Below are positions 21,493 through 32,900 of a DNA stretch of 64,000 nucleotides, piece by piece. The position numbers and the translations under genes are program-made. The DNA comes from Rhynchopus sp. YZ270_cl-10 (Eukaryota; Euglenozoa; Diplonemea; Diplonemida; Diplonemidae): positions 372,001 through 436,000 of the forward strand of contig OZ037932.1 of the NCBI GenBank assembly GCA_964035575.1, in the 5' to 3' direction. The notes beneath the pieces were generated by a model. That model did no database searches and was not told the DNA's origin. It saw only the letters and a program-made list of their open reading frames with translations. Numbering within the stretch: the stretch's first letter is position 1; each line of letters opens with the position of its first letter.

Positions 21493-21870
21493 AGTGTACA
21501 GAGAGAAGAGGAGGAAGAGGAGGAGAAGGAAAAAGGGGGTGTATGTGCGTCTTTTGCACCAATTTTTCACACCCTGAAAATGGAGGTAAAAAGGGGGAAA
21601 GGTTGTAAAATGAAGGTGCCGAAGACTCTCGTGATGAGGAACCTTGGAAATGGAGGGGTGAAAAAAAATTGTGGTGAGTGGTACTTTTTGTTGCATGTAA
21701 CATTGTTCGACAAAAAAAAAAAATCCCCCAAAAAAAATACACAAAAAAAAACCCAAATGGCACACGGTTTTTTCTTCTTTTGTCTTCTTCTCCCTTTCAC
21801 CTTTCAGAAATTCACTAGAAATTCAACGAATCACAAAAAAAAAAGACGTTTATTTTTTCCCTCCCACCCC
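21493..21870. other. Short spacer between the LRR and ApbE-fusion genes
   Basis: 378 bp. On the minus strand it carries C/T tracts and a ccattttcag acceptor-like site about 80 nt 5' of the ApbE-fusion ATG. No hairpin family recognised. Confidence 0.45.
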
Positions 21871-23658
21871 TTACGGCACGGGCCGTCCAGGAATCGCAGT
21901 GAACGAGGACCGAGCGAAGGAGGAGGTTAGCGACGGGAGGTCGCTGACCGCAGCGTCCTCCAGCGCCTCGAAGTTCAGCACACTCCAGTCCTCGACAAGA
22001 AGCACGCTGCGCTCTCGGGCCCGCGCGTTGAAGGCCTCCCCTTGCTGCTCCTTCAGCTTCACAATCATTTCCTCCGTCCCTTCATTGTTCTTTGTGTCCG
22101 GCGCGGCGAGCAAGAAGTCGATGTTGCACTGTTCCCTGAGCGCTTCCTGTTGGTCTTCGATGTCCAAACGGATGAACGCCTCTTTTCGGAGGGCAACCCG
22201 GATAAGCCCGAACGGCGCCAAATCCGCTTTATAGGTGTTCTCTTTGGCTTCTTTGCGATGCTTCCGCTCCCCCGAGGACAGTTCTTTCCATTGCCGTTCC
22301 TCCTCCGCGACGATGTGGCTGCGTTGTGCTGTCTCCGCAACAGGGATGTCTTCTCCCTTCCGTTTGACATTGCGTTGTCCAGGTTTGCCTGCCCTACGGG
22401 CACGAACAATCGTTTTACGTTCTTCCTCTTGGCGTTTGACAAGCCGTTCGCGGAACTCCGTCTCCTTTGTGAACACACGGCGTCTCTCGCGGACCATACA
22501 TTGTCCCATCGCTTTGACAAATTGACGTACCAGATCGGCACGGTGTTTTGCCTCTGTGGTACGCACCTTATCCGCAAATTCTTTCTGAAGGTCCAATAAT
22601 TGGATTTGCCGTTTCCGAAACTGCAGTGTTGTTGAGAGCCGCTCCTTGGAGTTGTTCTCCGCAAAGGCAAGTTGTTTCCGTTCGACCTCCTCCTCCCGTT
22701 TCACCCCAGCCCGTCGAGACGTCTCATCCTCCTCAAGCTCTGCCCCTTCCTCTTTGTTTCTTTGCCTCCGAATCTCTTCCTTGGATTTGAGGCGAAGACG
22801 CTCATTTTGAAGAAATTTGTTTTTCCGCCGGACCATTTCCCGGACCCGCTCTGCCTCGTACATTTCCACGTCTTTGCGTTCCTTGGCCTCTTTGGTGCTG
22901 AGCTCATCCTTCTGTCTTTGGTGGTCATTTTGTTGTTTTGCATGAGACTCCATCGATTGGATTAATTCCTTGAGCATAGCATCGTTCGCAGTTTCGTTGG
23001 CAGCGAGGGCACGTTCTTCCAATGCTTCAGCTAAGGCGGTGTAGTGTGGGTCTAAAAGGAATTCTGCACCAAAATCCAAATCAACCAAACCAAATGCCTC
23101 AAAACTACGACAAATATGCGCCACAGCGTGTCCATCACTGTTTCGGATTTGGTTGTGTTCTTCCTCTTCCTCTTCACTCTGCGTGCTTTCCCTTTCATAA
23201 ACAACGTCTATTGCAGTTGGGGTAAAATAGTTATGTGCAAGAGAAAGCCTTGCCAACTTAAAATGACTGCAAAACCGCACCACAGCGTCCGCCGCATTGT
23301 CGGTTAAGAGGTTCGAAGAAAGGTCGATATTGATGACATGCGGAGCGATTTGGGCGAGAAAGGAGTCCTGCTGCGACATCACAGTGTCAGCAAGCGTTGA
23401 GAGGGAGGCGTCTGTCAGAAAGACCCGACTCAAATCAAGGCTTGTCACACACGATGCAGAGGGGTGCGGTGTCTCCAGAGAGGCCGTCAACGCTCCCAAC
23501 ACCTCCTCCCGTCCACCCACCCTGCATGCTGTGAACGTCGCACACCCGGTGTCACCACTCCGCACCACAGCGCCTTCCAAGACCTCCTCTAGACAGGACT
23601 GCGAAACGGCACCTACATTGCCTACACGCAGATACCCACTCCGTACGGTTTCTCTCAT
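21871..23658 (-). CDS. Leucine-rich-repeat / long coiled-coil protein
   Basis: A single exon of 595 aa. Residues about 65-165 carry ribonuclease-inhibitor-type leucine-rich repeats (VTSLDLSRVFLTDASLSTLADT, VINIDLSSNLLTDNAADAV, LARLSLAHNYFTPTAID). An acid run follows (SEEEEEEHNQ), then another LRR-like unit (LVDLDFGAEFLLDPHYTALAEAL). From about 215 to 470 it is an almost unbroken charged helix (KERKDVEMYEAERVREMVRRK and similar), i.e. coiled coil. A globular-looking tail ends in IPGRPVP. LRR plus coiled-coil proteins of this sort are common among flagellar and cytoskeletal proteins of flagellates, so such a role is likely but unproven. No signal peptide or membrane helix. The ATG lies directly behind a C/T-rich tract. 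Confidence 0.85.
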   Translation of the reverse strand: MRETVRSGYLRVGNVGAVSQSCLEEVLEGAVVRSGDTGCATFTACRVGGREEVLGALTASLETPHPSASCVTSLDLSRVFLTDASLSTLADTVMSQQDSFLAQIAPHVINIDLSSNLLTDNAADAVVRFCSHFKLARLSLAHNYFTPTAIDVVYERESTQSEEEEEEHNQIRNSDGHAVAHICRSFEAFGLVDLDFGAEFLLDPHYTALAEALEERALAANETANDAMLKELIQSMESHAKQQNDHQRQKDELSTKEAKERKDVEMYEAERVREMVRRKNKFLQNERLRLKSKEEIRRQRNKEEGAELEEDETSRRAGVKREEEVERKQLAFAENNSKERLSTTLQFRKRQIQLLDLQKEFADKVRTTEAKHRADLVRQFVKAMGQCMVRERRRVFTKETEFRERLVKRQEEERKTIVRARRAGKPGQRNVKRKGEDIPVAETAQRSHIVAEEERQWKELSSGERKHRKEAKENTYKADLAPFGLIRVALRKEAFIRLDIEDQQEALREQCNIDFLLAAPDTKNNEGTEEMIVKLKEQQGEAFNARARERSVLLVEDWSVLNFEALEDAAVSDLPSLTSSFARSSFTAIPGRPVP

Positions 23659-25177
23659 AGTCGAGGGGGCGGAAAGGAGGAGAAGAAGAATACGAGAGTT
23701 GTGTTGTGTATAGGGGGGTATCCTTCGTTATGTGTGAGGGGAGGATGAGGGGGGTTTCGAAAAGGGAGAAAAAGGGGGAAAAAATGATTGGGGGAAGCTC
23801 TGTAAACGTTAAAGGGAAGAGGTACACCCTGAGAGAAGGTTTGAAAGTGCTGTTGGATCGGTTCAACCGTTGGACACTCAAAAAAAATGAAAAGGACAAA
23901 AAAAGTTTATAAAATGAGCCTTAGCTCTGGGCTTCGATCACAATCAATAAAATAGTAGGATCGGGGTAGGGGTAAGTAAAGTTGTTTTCGTTGAGTGCAC
24001 AAATCCTCCTGTTTGAGGGATGATTTGGCGGTACCGGGTAATACCATTTCTCCTTAAAAGCAAGCTTCGGAATTAAAAAAAAGCTTTTGGTTGAACAGGA
24101 GAAGCTGAAGTGCAAACGCCACCCTTCATATGACGGACTGACTTTTTTGAAATATTTCCGATTACTCCAGGAAGCAGAGAAAAATGGGATAACGATGAAA
24201 TCGCACCCCTATACAAAACGCTACGCTACGAAGAGCTTCAGTGTAGCTACCATGAAGGCAGTCTTTACTGACATCGGAATTTTTTTTTGGGTAGATGGAC
24301 GGAAGAAAAAATTAGAAGTCAAATATGAAATGGGGCCATGCAAACTGTTTCATATACTAACTATTCTACTGAATAGAAGGTATGCAAATTAAAAAAAGGT
24401 GAAGTCGATAGTGCAAACGCCTCTGGGACAGTAGGGCACCTGACACCCCCGCGGGAAAAAAAACAGAGAAGAAATAACACAAAAAACCCCCGCCCCAGCG
24501 AAGGCAGGCGCACCGCAGCACTCTGCATGTGGGTATGGGTGGTACCGGACAGAGGGGCGCGCTTCTTTGGCATTCACATGAGGTGGGAGATGGGGGAAAG
24601 TTACATGGCAACAACAACAACAGCAACAGCAAAAAATAGAAAGTTGAAATTGCAAAACGTCTGCACAGTCGTTAAAGAGAGTGATAAAAGAGCGAAGAGT
24701 TGTAAAGCGCAAACCCACCGTACATCACAGCGAATGTGGATACAGAAAAAAAAAATTCCCTCTGTCCAGTATTCTGTCGACAGGCTCTTCTCTTTTGGTG
24801 ACCAAATGCGTTTGGATGGAATTTGAGGGTAGGTGGGTAAGACGGAGTTAGTTGGAGTTTGCATTCTCACAACCGAAAAAGTTCGGGTCATGAGGCAATT
24901 TATACAAAAAGAAAAAAGAGCGAAGTTTGAGTTCAGTCACAAAAAAGAAACCACAAAAGTTCCTTTTGGGTGACCTTTAAAAGGTTGAAACCCCCGATCA
25001 AAACATACCAACCGGGATGAAAATAAAGTTGAAAAGTACAAAAATATCTCACCGTTCATCGGCGAACGCAGGCACTTGGTTCTCAATGAACTTTTAAGCC
25101 CACTTTTTGTCAAATAAAAAATTCAAAACATTGATCCGAAGCAGACACAACCATTTTAGGAGTATCCTCCTCTCCCC
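23659..25177. other. Spacer with A, L, D and F repeats
   Basis: Family A at 23907-23942, family L at 23956-24078, family D at 24402-24451, family F at 25051-25090. A CAA-type short repeat lies at about 24611-24632. A plus-strand open frame at 24087-24392 is discussed among the rejected items. Confidence 0.5.
23956..24078 (+). repeat. L repeat, copy 1
   Basis: Shares ggtaagtaaagttgtt, cgttga.tgcacaa, tcctcctg, gagggatgat, and aataccatttctcctt with 52312-52425, in the same order and strand. About 115-125 bp. Confidence 0.75.
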
Positions 25178-26392
25178 TCACAACTTTGCTTCGTCCCCAT
25201 CTGCGTACAACCTGGCCTCATGCAGTCTTGTCTTCGGCACCCCCATGACCACTTCGACAATATCTCCACCATGCGCGATGCCTGCACAAAATGCTGCGAC
25301 TGCCGCTTGCTCTGCTGTGGAACATGACTGGAGGAAGGTGCGCGCACGCTGCAGCTTCCACACCTCAAAGACGAGAAGCGTCCGGGTACCTTGGTGTCCT
25401 GCTACTACGAAGGGGCTTGGACCTAGGGAGCGCTTGAGGGGGCGCCTTGCTGACTTCACATCTGCGTTGGACGCAATGTGTTGTGCGACAGCCTCAGACG
25501 ACGCACGCAGCATCGGAGCATGCTCCCTAAAGGCAATGCTGACAACCCGCCTCAGCGTCTCTGGCACAGCGTCTCCTTCAAAAACGCGGTCCGAAGCGAT
25601 CTGCGCCTCACAGGGCACCTGGCATAGCACCCCATCACGCACCGCCCAATCCTTCCCAAACCGTCCAGGGGTAATCCCCATGGAACGTTCAACCCACTGT
25701 GATACCATCGGGTAGTTCGTCTTCAGGAACACAGCAGGGATCGGGTCGCGCATTAAATGCGAATAAAACGGCCCCGCAAAGCAAAAGTCTGCCAAGCTCG
25801 CGCAAGATCCAAAAAGAAACTCATGTCTCTCGAGGTGGACGTTCAGTGCCTCCAACAGCTCTTTGTAGACGATGTCGATATGCGGCGCAGTGTCTGCTGT
25901 TATCCCAAAGGCAGGGAGCGACGCTTTGAACATATCTCTCTGAGGTTTGGTCAATGCTTGGGCTTGGGAGGGTTTCATATTGGGCAAACTGCTTCGACCC
26001 CAGTCGGCAGCGACGTGAGGGAGTTGCTCCACATTGGCACCCCAACGTGCGTGGAGCGCCGGGAGCTTCATCCACTCATCTGCAAAACACTCAAGGAAGT
26101 AGCTCAGAAAGCCTTGGATTGGCCCTTCACCATGGACACTGGGCGCACCGTTTCTGTACATCGCCTCACAGTGGTCGATGATGTTCGATGAGTCACACAC
26201 ATTCTTTCCACAGTTGCGGTCCACCAGAACAGGAATCTGTGTCGCCTTGACCACATCACGGATGTATTTCTGCGCCACCTCCGCCGTCGGTGTGACGTCC
26301 ACGAAGGGGAGTCCACGCCACCGCAGGTACCCCTTTACCTTTGCAGTGAAATAGCTGTTTTCTGTACCAATCAGAATAAGTGGGTGTTCCAT
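25178..26392 (-). CDS. Glutathione S-transferase-like protein, long form
   Basis: A single exon of 404 aa. Residues 1-80 look like the thioredoxin-fold N-domain of a GST: strand LILIGTENSYFTAKVKGYLRW, the cis-proline loop QIPVL (52-56) and the glutathione-contact segment DSSNII (67-72). The helical C-domain follows, with HLERHEFLFGSCASLADFCFAGPFYSHL (about 188-215) typical of GST helix 4-6 regions. The last 150 residues (from about 255) extend beyond an ordinary GST of 200-240 aa and are of unknown fold, ending DGDEAKL. There is a Ser/Tyr pair (ENSYFT) where the catalytic residue would be. Likely a cytosolic glutathione-dependent transferase or a structural relative. A cactcacag-type acceptor lies 28 nt 5' of the ATG. 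Confidence 0.8.
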   Translation of the reverse strand: MEHPLILIGTENSYFTAKVKGYLRWRGLPFVDVTPTAEVAQKYIRDVVKATQIPVLVDRNCGKNVCDSSNIIDHCEAMYRNGAPSVHGEGPIQGFLSYFLECFADEWMKLPALHARWGANVEQLPHVAADWGRSSLPNMKPSQAQALTKPQRDMFKASLPAFGITADTAPHIDIVYKELLEALNVHLERHEFLFGSCASLADFCFAGPFYSHLMRDPIPAVFLKTNYPMVSQWVERSMGITPGRFGKDWAVRDGVLCQVPCEAQIASDRVFEGDAVPETLRRVVSIAFREHAPMLRASSEAVAQHIASNADVKSARRPLKRSLGPSPFVVAGHQGTRTLLVFEVWKLQRARTFLQSCSTAEQAAVAAFCAGIAHGGDIVEVVMGVPKTRLHEARLYADGDEAKL

Positions 26393-26421
26393 TGTGAAGG
26401 AAGGAGAGAAGGAGTGTGTCT
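26393..26421 (-). promoter_or_regulatory. Candidate trans-splice acceptor for the GST-like gene
   Basis: Minus-strand tttaactcacag with AG at 26421-26420, then a C/T-rich 27-nt leader to the ATG. No ATG intervenes. Supported only by position and sequence type. Confidence 0.35.
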
Positions 26422-27108
26422 GTGAGTTAAAGGAAATGTAGGCAGAGCAAAACCCCGGAAAATATTGGGGGGAAAAAAAAGATTTAAAATGAGTATCGGT
26501 TTTGTGTTAGAGAGCAAAGTGCAAAATACAAATGGCAAAAAAAAATACCCAGCCTTTCTCAGGGTGCGATAATGGGTGGCAAAGCAGGGGGGAATATGGC
26601 TTTGTAAATGAAAGCGGGCTCGCGGGGGCACACAATATAGTTGCAAAGAGACCTTCGGGTAAACAAAGAGCCTTCTTTATTTTTGATATTCTGGATAGGG
26701 CTGGCCTTAGAAAAGAGGTGCCTGCACGCGAAGACCTATGGCAGGGGCTGTCTAAAGAAGAAAAGTTTATAAGATGAACCTAAGCATCTCGTGCTTAGCC
26801 ACCTTGCTCACAAAGAAAGGTACCTAAGCCTTAACACATGCTGGCCACCTGCAAATAAATGGGAGGTTCCAAGACGCCTTTGCAGAGACAGCCACCCCAA
26901 AAAAAATGAAGTTGAATTGAAATAACCCTTCTCATGACGGTACCTGGAGTAGAAAAGTTAGCCTCGTGTGTTGCCACATGGACCTCTGCGTTCAAGATTC
27001 ACTTGCTTAGTATCGAATGCGCGACATATAAACGTTTATTTCGCTTCCCGAACGAAAAAAAAACAAAATGTAAATTTTGTTTTACATGCCGCATGACATA
27101 TCCCCCTC
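26393..27108. other. Spacer with A and C hairpins
   Basis: Family A at 26764-26806 (a very regular copy) and a short family-C relative at 26906-26948. Nothing else recognised. Confidence 0.5.
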
Positions 27109-28737
27109 TCACAACTCTCCACCCTTCATAGCCTTCATGAACTCTAATGCCATGAGCAGATGCCCTCTGCTGTTTGGATGCACCCCGTCACCTGTGTTGT
27201 GTTCTGCACACCACTTCAACGCATGGTTAAAGTCAACCACACGCACCCACGAGAACCTCCTTTGGGCACGTGCCCACATCGCCACACGGTGTATTGAGTC
27301 AGCCACAAGACTGCTGGCGATGTACGACCCGGTGGTGCCCTCCACCTGTTCCCAGCCACGCCCAGCAATGGGGATGAACGGGACACCCAACACCAACCCG
27401 CCAATGTGATTGGTAGTGCTGTTCAGAACCGTTTCAATGATGTACTGCATGCTCGCCTCAAAGGTGGGGAGGGGCTGGTTGAAGAGGAAATCATTTGTCC
27501 CTAGCTTGATGACAATCGTACTGTTCTCTGCTGCCAAGGCGGCACACTTTGTGAAGGGGTGCACATTGTACAGCTTCACACGCTCTGGGTGCTCCAGCTC
27601 ATCTCTATAGAGCACAGCAGCCTTGCCCGAACCCAACGCCAAACAGGTGTGCGAAAGAGGGACAGCAGGGGACAACAGGTCGTTCGCACTCCTGCTCAAC
27701 CTTGCGAGGTTTCGTGGAAACAGACGGTCCCCCCAGGCCTGAACGAGCTCCCACCAGGCCACGTCAGAACCCACCTTCTTTGTGATAGAGTCGCCAAGAA
27801 GGGTGCGTTTGATCCCTTCAGCGCGCACACTAAAGAAGTCCCGCGCCACATCCCCTCGCAGTGCTGCAGCAGAGAAGAAGGTGTTGAAGTTTCGGTTCAC
27901 CTCCTGAAGGAGTTGGTTATAGGAGGGGCAGACTGTTCCTACGGTGCGCACTGTGATGTCTTCAGGAAGACATGAGTTTGTGGAGTGGAGGTGTGCAGGT
28001 TCGACGTATGGTGCAAGCGTTGCGTTGACATTGTGCGTTCTTTTTTTGAGTTTTTTGAGTTTTTTCTTTTGAAATGACTTGATCTGCGCTGGGGAGCGTG
28101 TTAAAGGGTCAATATCCTCTTCATTTGACCCTTCAAAACAACGTCCAAAATTGACAGTATGGATGCACGATGTAAAAGAGGAGGGTGGGACGGTCATCCA
28201 GCATGGAATAAACCCCTGTTGTGTTCGGAGAAGGATTTCTTTTTGATGTGTTGTGCGACGCCAGAAACGCGCCTCGAATCGATGTACATAGCATCCATCC
28301 GCGCCTCGCCCAGCAAGCATGCTTTCATCCAAGGAGATTGCGGACCACCCATCCGACTCGCTTTCATTATGACTCTCCACTGAAAGCTTTGCGAGCTGCC
28401 GTACACCCTCCCCACCTTCCTCCAGCAGCGCATCAATGAGCAGCGTCAGATTAGCATACCCCCATACAGCCGAAGCGTTGAACGGTTCAATCTTCCCTGG
28501 AAGCACAAAGGCGGCATCGGGATTGAGCGGCCCAGTAGCCCTGCGTATAGATGCCCAGGTGTGTTCGCAGGAGCTGATTGGGGCAGGTGTAGCAAAAAGA
28601 GGCATTTTTGGCAGTCGGCTGAGCAGTGCTGGGGTAAGCTGGTGTCGACTCGTTTTATCTCCGTCTTCTTGTGAAAACATCTGCAGCGTAACAGGTGTTG
28701 ACAGCACGAAGGCGGCTAGCGCATACCTTCGGAGCAT
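27109..28737 (-). CDS. SGNH/GDSL-type hydrolase, secreted or membrane-anchored
   Basis: A single exon of 542 aa. The N-terminus (MLRRYALAAFVLSTPVTL) is a signal peptide or signal anchor. The first 300 residues are unassigned and contain a poly-basic stretch (KKKLKKLKKR, about 224-233) and several Asn-X-Ser/Thr sites. The C-terminal half has the SGNH blocks: LLGDSIT (nucleophile Ser317), KLGTND (block III, about 412-416) and DGVHPN (Asp517, His520). All catalytic positions are present. These enzymes cleave esters of lipids or acetylated carbohydrates; the PC-esterase branch also has a long N-terminal part. Substrate unknown. The smaller SGNH gene at 62786-63562 is not a close copy. Confidence 0.85.
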   Translation of the reverse strand: MLRRYALAAFVLSTPVTLQMFSQEDGDKTSRHQLTPALLSRLPKMPLFATPAPISSCEHTWASIRRATGPLNPDAAFVLPGKIEPFNASAVWGYANLTLLIDALLEEGGEGVRQLAKLSVESHNESESDGWSAISLDESMLAGRGADGCYVHRFEARFWRRTTHQKEILLRTQQGFIPCWMTVPPSSFTSCIHTVNFGRCFEGSNEEDIDPLTRSPAQIKSFQKKKLKKLKKRTHNVNATLAPYVEPAHLHSTNSCLPEDITVRTVGTVCPSYNQLLQEVNRNFNTFFSAAALRGDVARDFFSVRAEGIKRTLLGDSITKKVGSDVAWWELVQAWGDRLFPRNLARLSRSANDLLSPAVPLSHTCLALGSGKAAVLYRDELEHPERVKLYNVHPFTKCAALAAENSTIVIKLGTNDFLFNQPLPTFEASMQYIIETVLNSTTNHIGGLVLGVPFIPIAGRGWEQVEGTTGSYIASSLVADSIHRVAMWARAQRRFSWVRVVDFNHALKWCAEHNTGDGVHPNSRGHLLMALEFMKAMKGGEL

Positions 28738-29901
28738 TTCTCACAAAAAAAAATACCAAATGGATTCCCCAAACAGAGATGAATATAGCAGACAATAGAA
28801 GGATGGGGGGAAAGTGTGCAAGGGTGTTCTCTGCCCTTGATGAGAGAGACGGGGGTGGAGGAAGAACTGTGTAAAGATAAGAACGCAAGGCGGAGAAAAA
28901 AAAATCCCTATTTCCTCATAGCTTTTTGCTTAGATTAGGGTGGAATCTGAGGGTGGTGGTGTGGTTGATATCAGTTTCCCGAAGGTAATTCGTGTCTAAC
29001 TAAATCAAGTCCGTACTTACAAAGTTTAGCCACAAACTCCGCCCAGTCAGCTTACTGGCTTACGGAACCAACAGAATTCACAGCAAAAGACAATGGGGGG
29101 GAGTGGGGTCTGAGGTCACGACTTTTGGTTTTCTACTGTGTGTGTGGGGAAGGGGGGAGGGGAAAAGAGGAACAATAGGAAGAATGGAAATTCTCGCGTT
29201 GTTTCGGATAGGTGATGGATGGGGGGGTAAATGTTAACTAATTTGATAAATTGTTGGAGTAGTGTAGTTGCCTCGGTTGTGTTGCCACAGTTTGTGCAAT
29301 CTCCACTGTCAATTTTTGTTTTGTTTTCCCTCACATTTTCATTGAATTTCTCTCAATTTTTTTCGTTGAAAATTATTTTTGAGAGAAAACGTAGCAGAAA
29401 ATGGGCACAAAGAGTATGCCTGAGAGGTGCATTTCCGCACGATTTCTGCACCGTTTCCCCCCCTTTTCCCAAGCAATTTCCGCACTTTTCCGTCCAGGAG
29501 GATTTTCTTGGGAGAGTAGAAATAGTTAAAAGTACGAAAATGCCTTTTTTTCACATCAGAACATTCTGATATAGGTCCTGCTACTGTTGCCTCTACACTC
29601 TCGAACAACGTCGGTCTCAGGAAAAACACCACTTTTTAAAACTCAGCTCAACTAGGTTCACCTGTGAAGGGAACTGTGTGGGGTAGGTGGGGGCAGGTTA
29701 ATACTTTGACGAATACGGAACGGCTCTACACTTAGCAGCGTCACTCTTTTATTTCTTCTTTTCGTGCGAATAAAATAAAAATGGCTTATACAACGCACTC
29801 TCGTGACAATGTATACCTTTTTGGTGACCAGAACACCGTTAGCGCCAGATGGACTCTGGCACACCCCTCAGTGGCCCCTCCCTCCTCCCCTTCCCCCCTT
29901 T
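28738..29901. other. Spacer with G and C repeats
   Basis: Family G at 29246-29312 and family C at 29779-29856. The rest is unassigned A/T-rich sequence; an open frame at 29231-29569 on the plus strand overlaps the G repeat and is not credible. Confidence 0.5.
29246..29312 (+). repeat. Family-G repeat, copy 1
   Basis: gataaattgttggagt ... gtagttgcctcgg ... gccacagt ... gcaatctccactgt. The ends tggag and ctcca pair. The second copy is at 41581-41642, same strand, with small deletions. Confidence 0.7.
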
Positions 29902-32900
29902 TTAGAACATAGAAAAGTTTTTGGAGTTGTTCAGGGCAGGTGTGCCGCATTGCGACTGTGCGAAGGGCTCGTCGAAGGTGACCGAGTCTTTGGGGCCCTG
30001 CGGGACGAGCGGCTTGCTCTCGGGAGTCGCTGGGGTGGAGAAGGTTGAGCCGATCATGACACGCCGCTTGCCACCGCCGAGGGAGTTGCGCACTGTGCGC
30101 TTGCGGGGGTCAGGCTCGTTCGTGGAGGCTGAGCTTGGGCGTTCGTGGTACTCTTCCTCAAAACCAGGTACAGGAGACTCGGGGCAGACCAGTTTGTGGA
30201 GGTGCATGAACCTGGGTGGGGTGGAGGTGGGGAAGGTGTGAGGGGGGGGTGATACAAACCTGTCGTGGTTCGCCTTCGCTTGGACGTCGACAGTGCTGCG
30301 TAGTTCACGCACTTCGGTCTGTGGTGGTTAGAAAGTGAGGGAAAGTGTTTCTGTGTGTGGGTGCCATACCAACAGCCCGTCCACAGAGTAGCGTAGGATC
30401 TGTGTGGTTTCGTAGAGCTGGCGGAGCATCTTCGCATCGCCGCCACCACTGTCGCTTCTCCCCTTCATGCTGTTCGAGCGGGACAGCTGCACAGAGCGGC
30501 CTGACTGCAGGCCTGACTGCTGCTGCCGGCGGAAGCTTTTGAAGGATGTCAGCGCCTTGTCACGGTCCTCATCATCGTCGTCGTCATCATCACCACAACG
30601 GGACATGACACGCGACTTGCGGGAGTGAAACGACTGCGTTTCAAAGTCATCATCACTTTTGCTCTTTGCACGAGAGACCCGCTGGGGTGTGACCGGGTCA
30701 TTGTCTGAACCAATATCCCCGTTGGTGGGGGTCACCGGCATTGTTAAGGGGTTAGGCGAGGCCATGGAGGTTTTGTGCCTCATTTGCTTCAGCTTTGACA
30801 TGACGTCGACTCCGGCACCGCCTGCAGGCCCTGAGGTACGGCGTTTGGGAGCTCCTGTGAGGGAGACACCGCTGTTGGAGTTGCCGCGTTCGAAGAGGTC
30901 GGAGTTGTTCTGGTTCTCGCCGGTGTTGGCCTTCAGCTCCCCGACGATGGTGTCGGATGGCTCGGTCTTTATCTCGTCGTCGTCGAGCATTGGCGCATCA
31001 GGGAAGATGTGCTCAGGTGTAGGAGGTTCTGTCTCGTCCATTGCAAGCAGCGCTGTTGTCTCCGTCTTCGCCTCTCCCCCCGCCTGCAGCTCAATCTCAT
31101 CATGAATATGCGACGCAAACGACGGAAACCGATCCAAAATCAGATTAAACTCACGCCGCTCAAGAATGAACAAATCACAGAACGTCAGCGCCTTGACATT
31201 CGTGTGTCGCTCTGTCTCCACCAACAACGCGACCTCCCCAAAGAACCCGCCCTTCGTGATCGTCGCAAGCAGATACCCATTCGACGCCAGCACATCGCAA
31301 AAGCCGTGCGACAAGAAGAACATCTCGCTGCCCTCCTCCCCGGCAACCATGATGTACTCTTCGGGCGGCACCACTATATTCTTCAACGACTGCGCAAGCG
31401 CAATTTGCACAGACAGTTCGCACACTGTAAACATCGGGACCTGGTTCACAAGACGCACCCTCATATACAACGAAACCTGCTGCTGCATAGCAGGCGGCAG
31501 CCCTGCAATGACGTCTGTATATGCGACACCCAAATTATGATCTAACACGTGGTACTGATAGGAAAGGATCTCCTCCTGCAGAGACGACGGTACCTGGAAG
31601 TGCCGCAGCACTGCTAACGTCTGCCGCATTTTGTCTACCTTATCACCACTGATATCCGAACGCATGATAAACGCCGTCAGATACCCGATCGTCAAACCAT
31701 TCAGACAGGCACCCACCACCAAGAGAAAACATGCATACACTTTGACAGCTATTCCATCCACATCAATATCACCGTAGCCTACTGTGGTGAGCGTATACAA
31801 TATGTAGTAAAGCGAGTTCAAATATGAGTAGTCATCTGGCTGCAGGAAAAGCCATATAACAGCAAAGGTGTGCAGCACAAAGACACAGTAGATAGCGTTG
31901 AGGAAGAGTGGCACCACACGGAAGTAGAACACAACGAGCTGTGGGGACATCAGACCGGTGTTTTCGATGAAGAAAAGCGACGAGAAGCGGGTCATCTTCA
32001 CCATACGCAGATGTCGTAGGATACGTGATACAGGCCACACAGGGAACACCAGGTCGAGCGGAAAGGCGGATACAAGGTCGCACAGCATCTGACCGCTTTT
32101 GTAGTATTTCCGCATGATGGACTTTCGGTCCGTCAGAAGCCGTACCCCCAGCTCATGCGTGACCGCAGTGTTCATGATGAAGAAGGAGTCGAGCCAGAAC
32201 ACCAAGGTGCAGAACACCTCAGGACCAATCTTCCAGGTGTCGTAGGTGAAGGCGCATTTTCCGACGTTTTCGAGCAAAATGATTACATAGAAGTATGTTA
32301 TAGAGAGCGCAACAAGGGCGTCAAGGGTGCAGCGCTTCTTGGACTCGGGTCTTATTCGGGAGCTTAGCAGCGCTGTTTTGACGTGTTTGCGTGCCTCGTC
32401 TCTGCGTTTGTTGAAGTCCGGGTCCTGGCAGAGGGTGTCTATAACGCATTGCCAGGCGTCGTTGCGCTCGTCAGAGTCGTGCACCATGACCTCCAGGAAC
32501 TCAGGGTACTCGACGTTCCCGTTCCCGTCGCCGTCAAGGTCGGCTATCATCGAGATCGCTGTGTCGCGTGTTGCGGGGCAGCCGATGGACTTCAGAAGCG
32601 CCATTAGCTCTTTGTAGTCGATCGCACCGTCGTGGTCTTTGTCAAAGACTCGGAACAGACGTCGGCATCTGAAGAATAAGGTGCGAAGTGTTGAGATGCA
32701 AAGGGTGGACGGAAAAAAAATGTTTGTAAGATGACCCTAAGCCTCTCATGTTTAGTCAACCTTGATCATTCGTTATCGCGCAGCATGAGCTGCGTGGATT
32801 TCTACAGGTTTGTTAGGGATGATGTCATTTCCCCAGGAGTTCGTAATTCAAAAAAAAAAAAAGACAAAAGACACCGTTGCCATACCTCCGCAACTCCCCT

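Noticed and set aside
21493-21765. N-terminal extension of the ApbE fusion with a hydrophobic stretch (FFLLLLFLLFSL)
   Set aside because: It is the translation of a C/T-rich leader with an acceptor-like ccattttcag; apparent signal sequence is probably an artefact.
24087-24392. Plus-strand open frame of 101 codons
   Set aside because: Only candidate gene on the plus strand in this array, A-rich, no family, begins at the end of an L repeat and ends in a D repeat. Probably chance.
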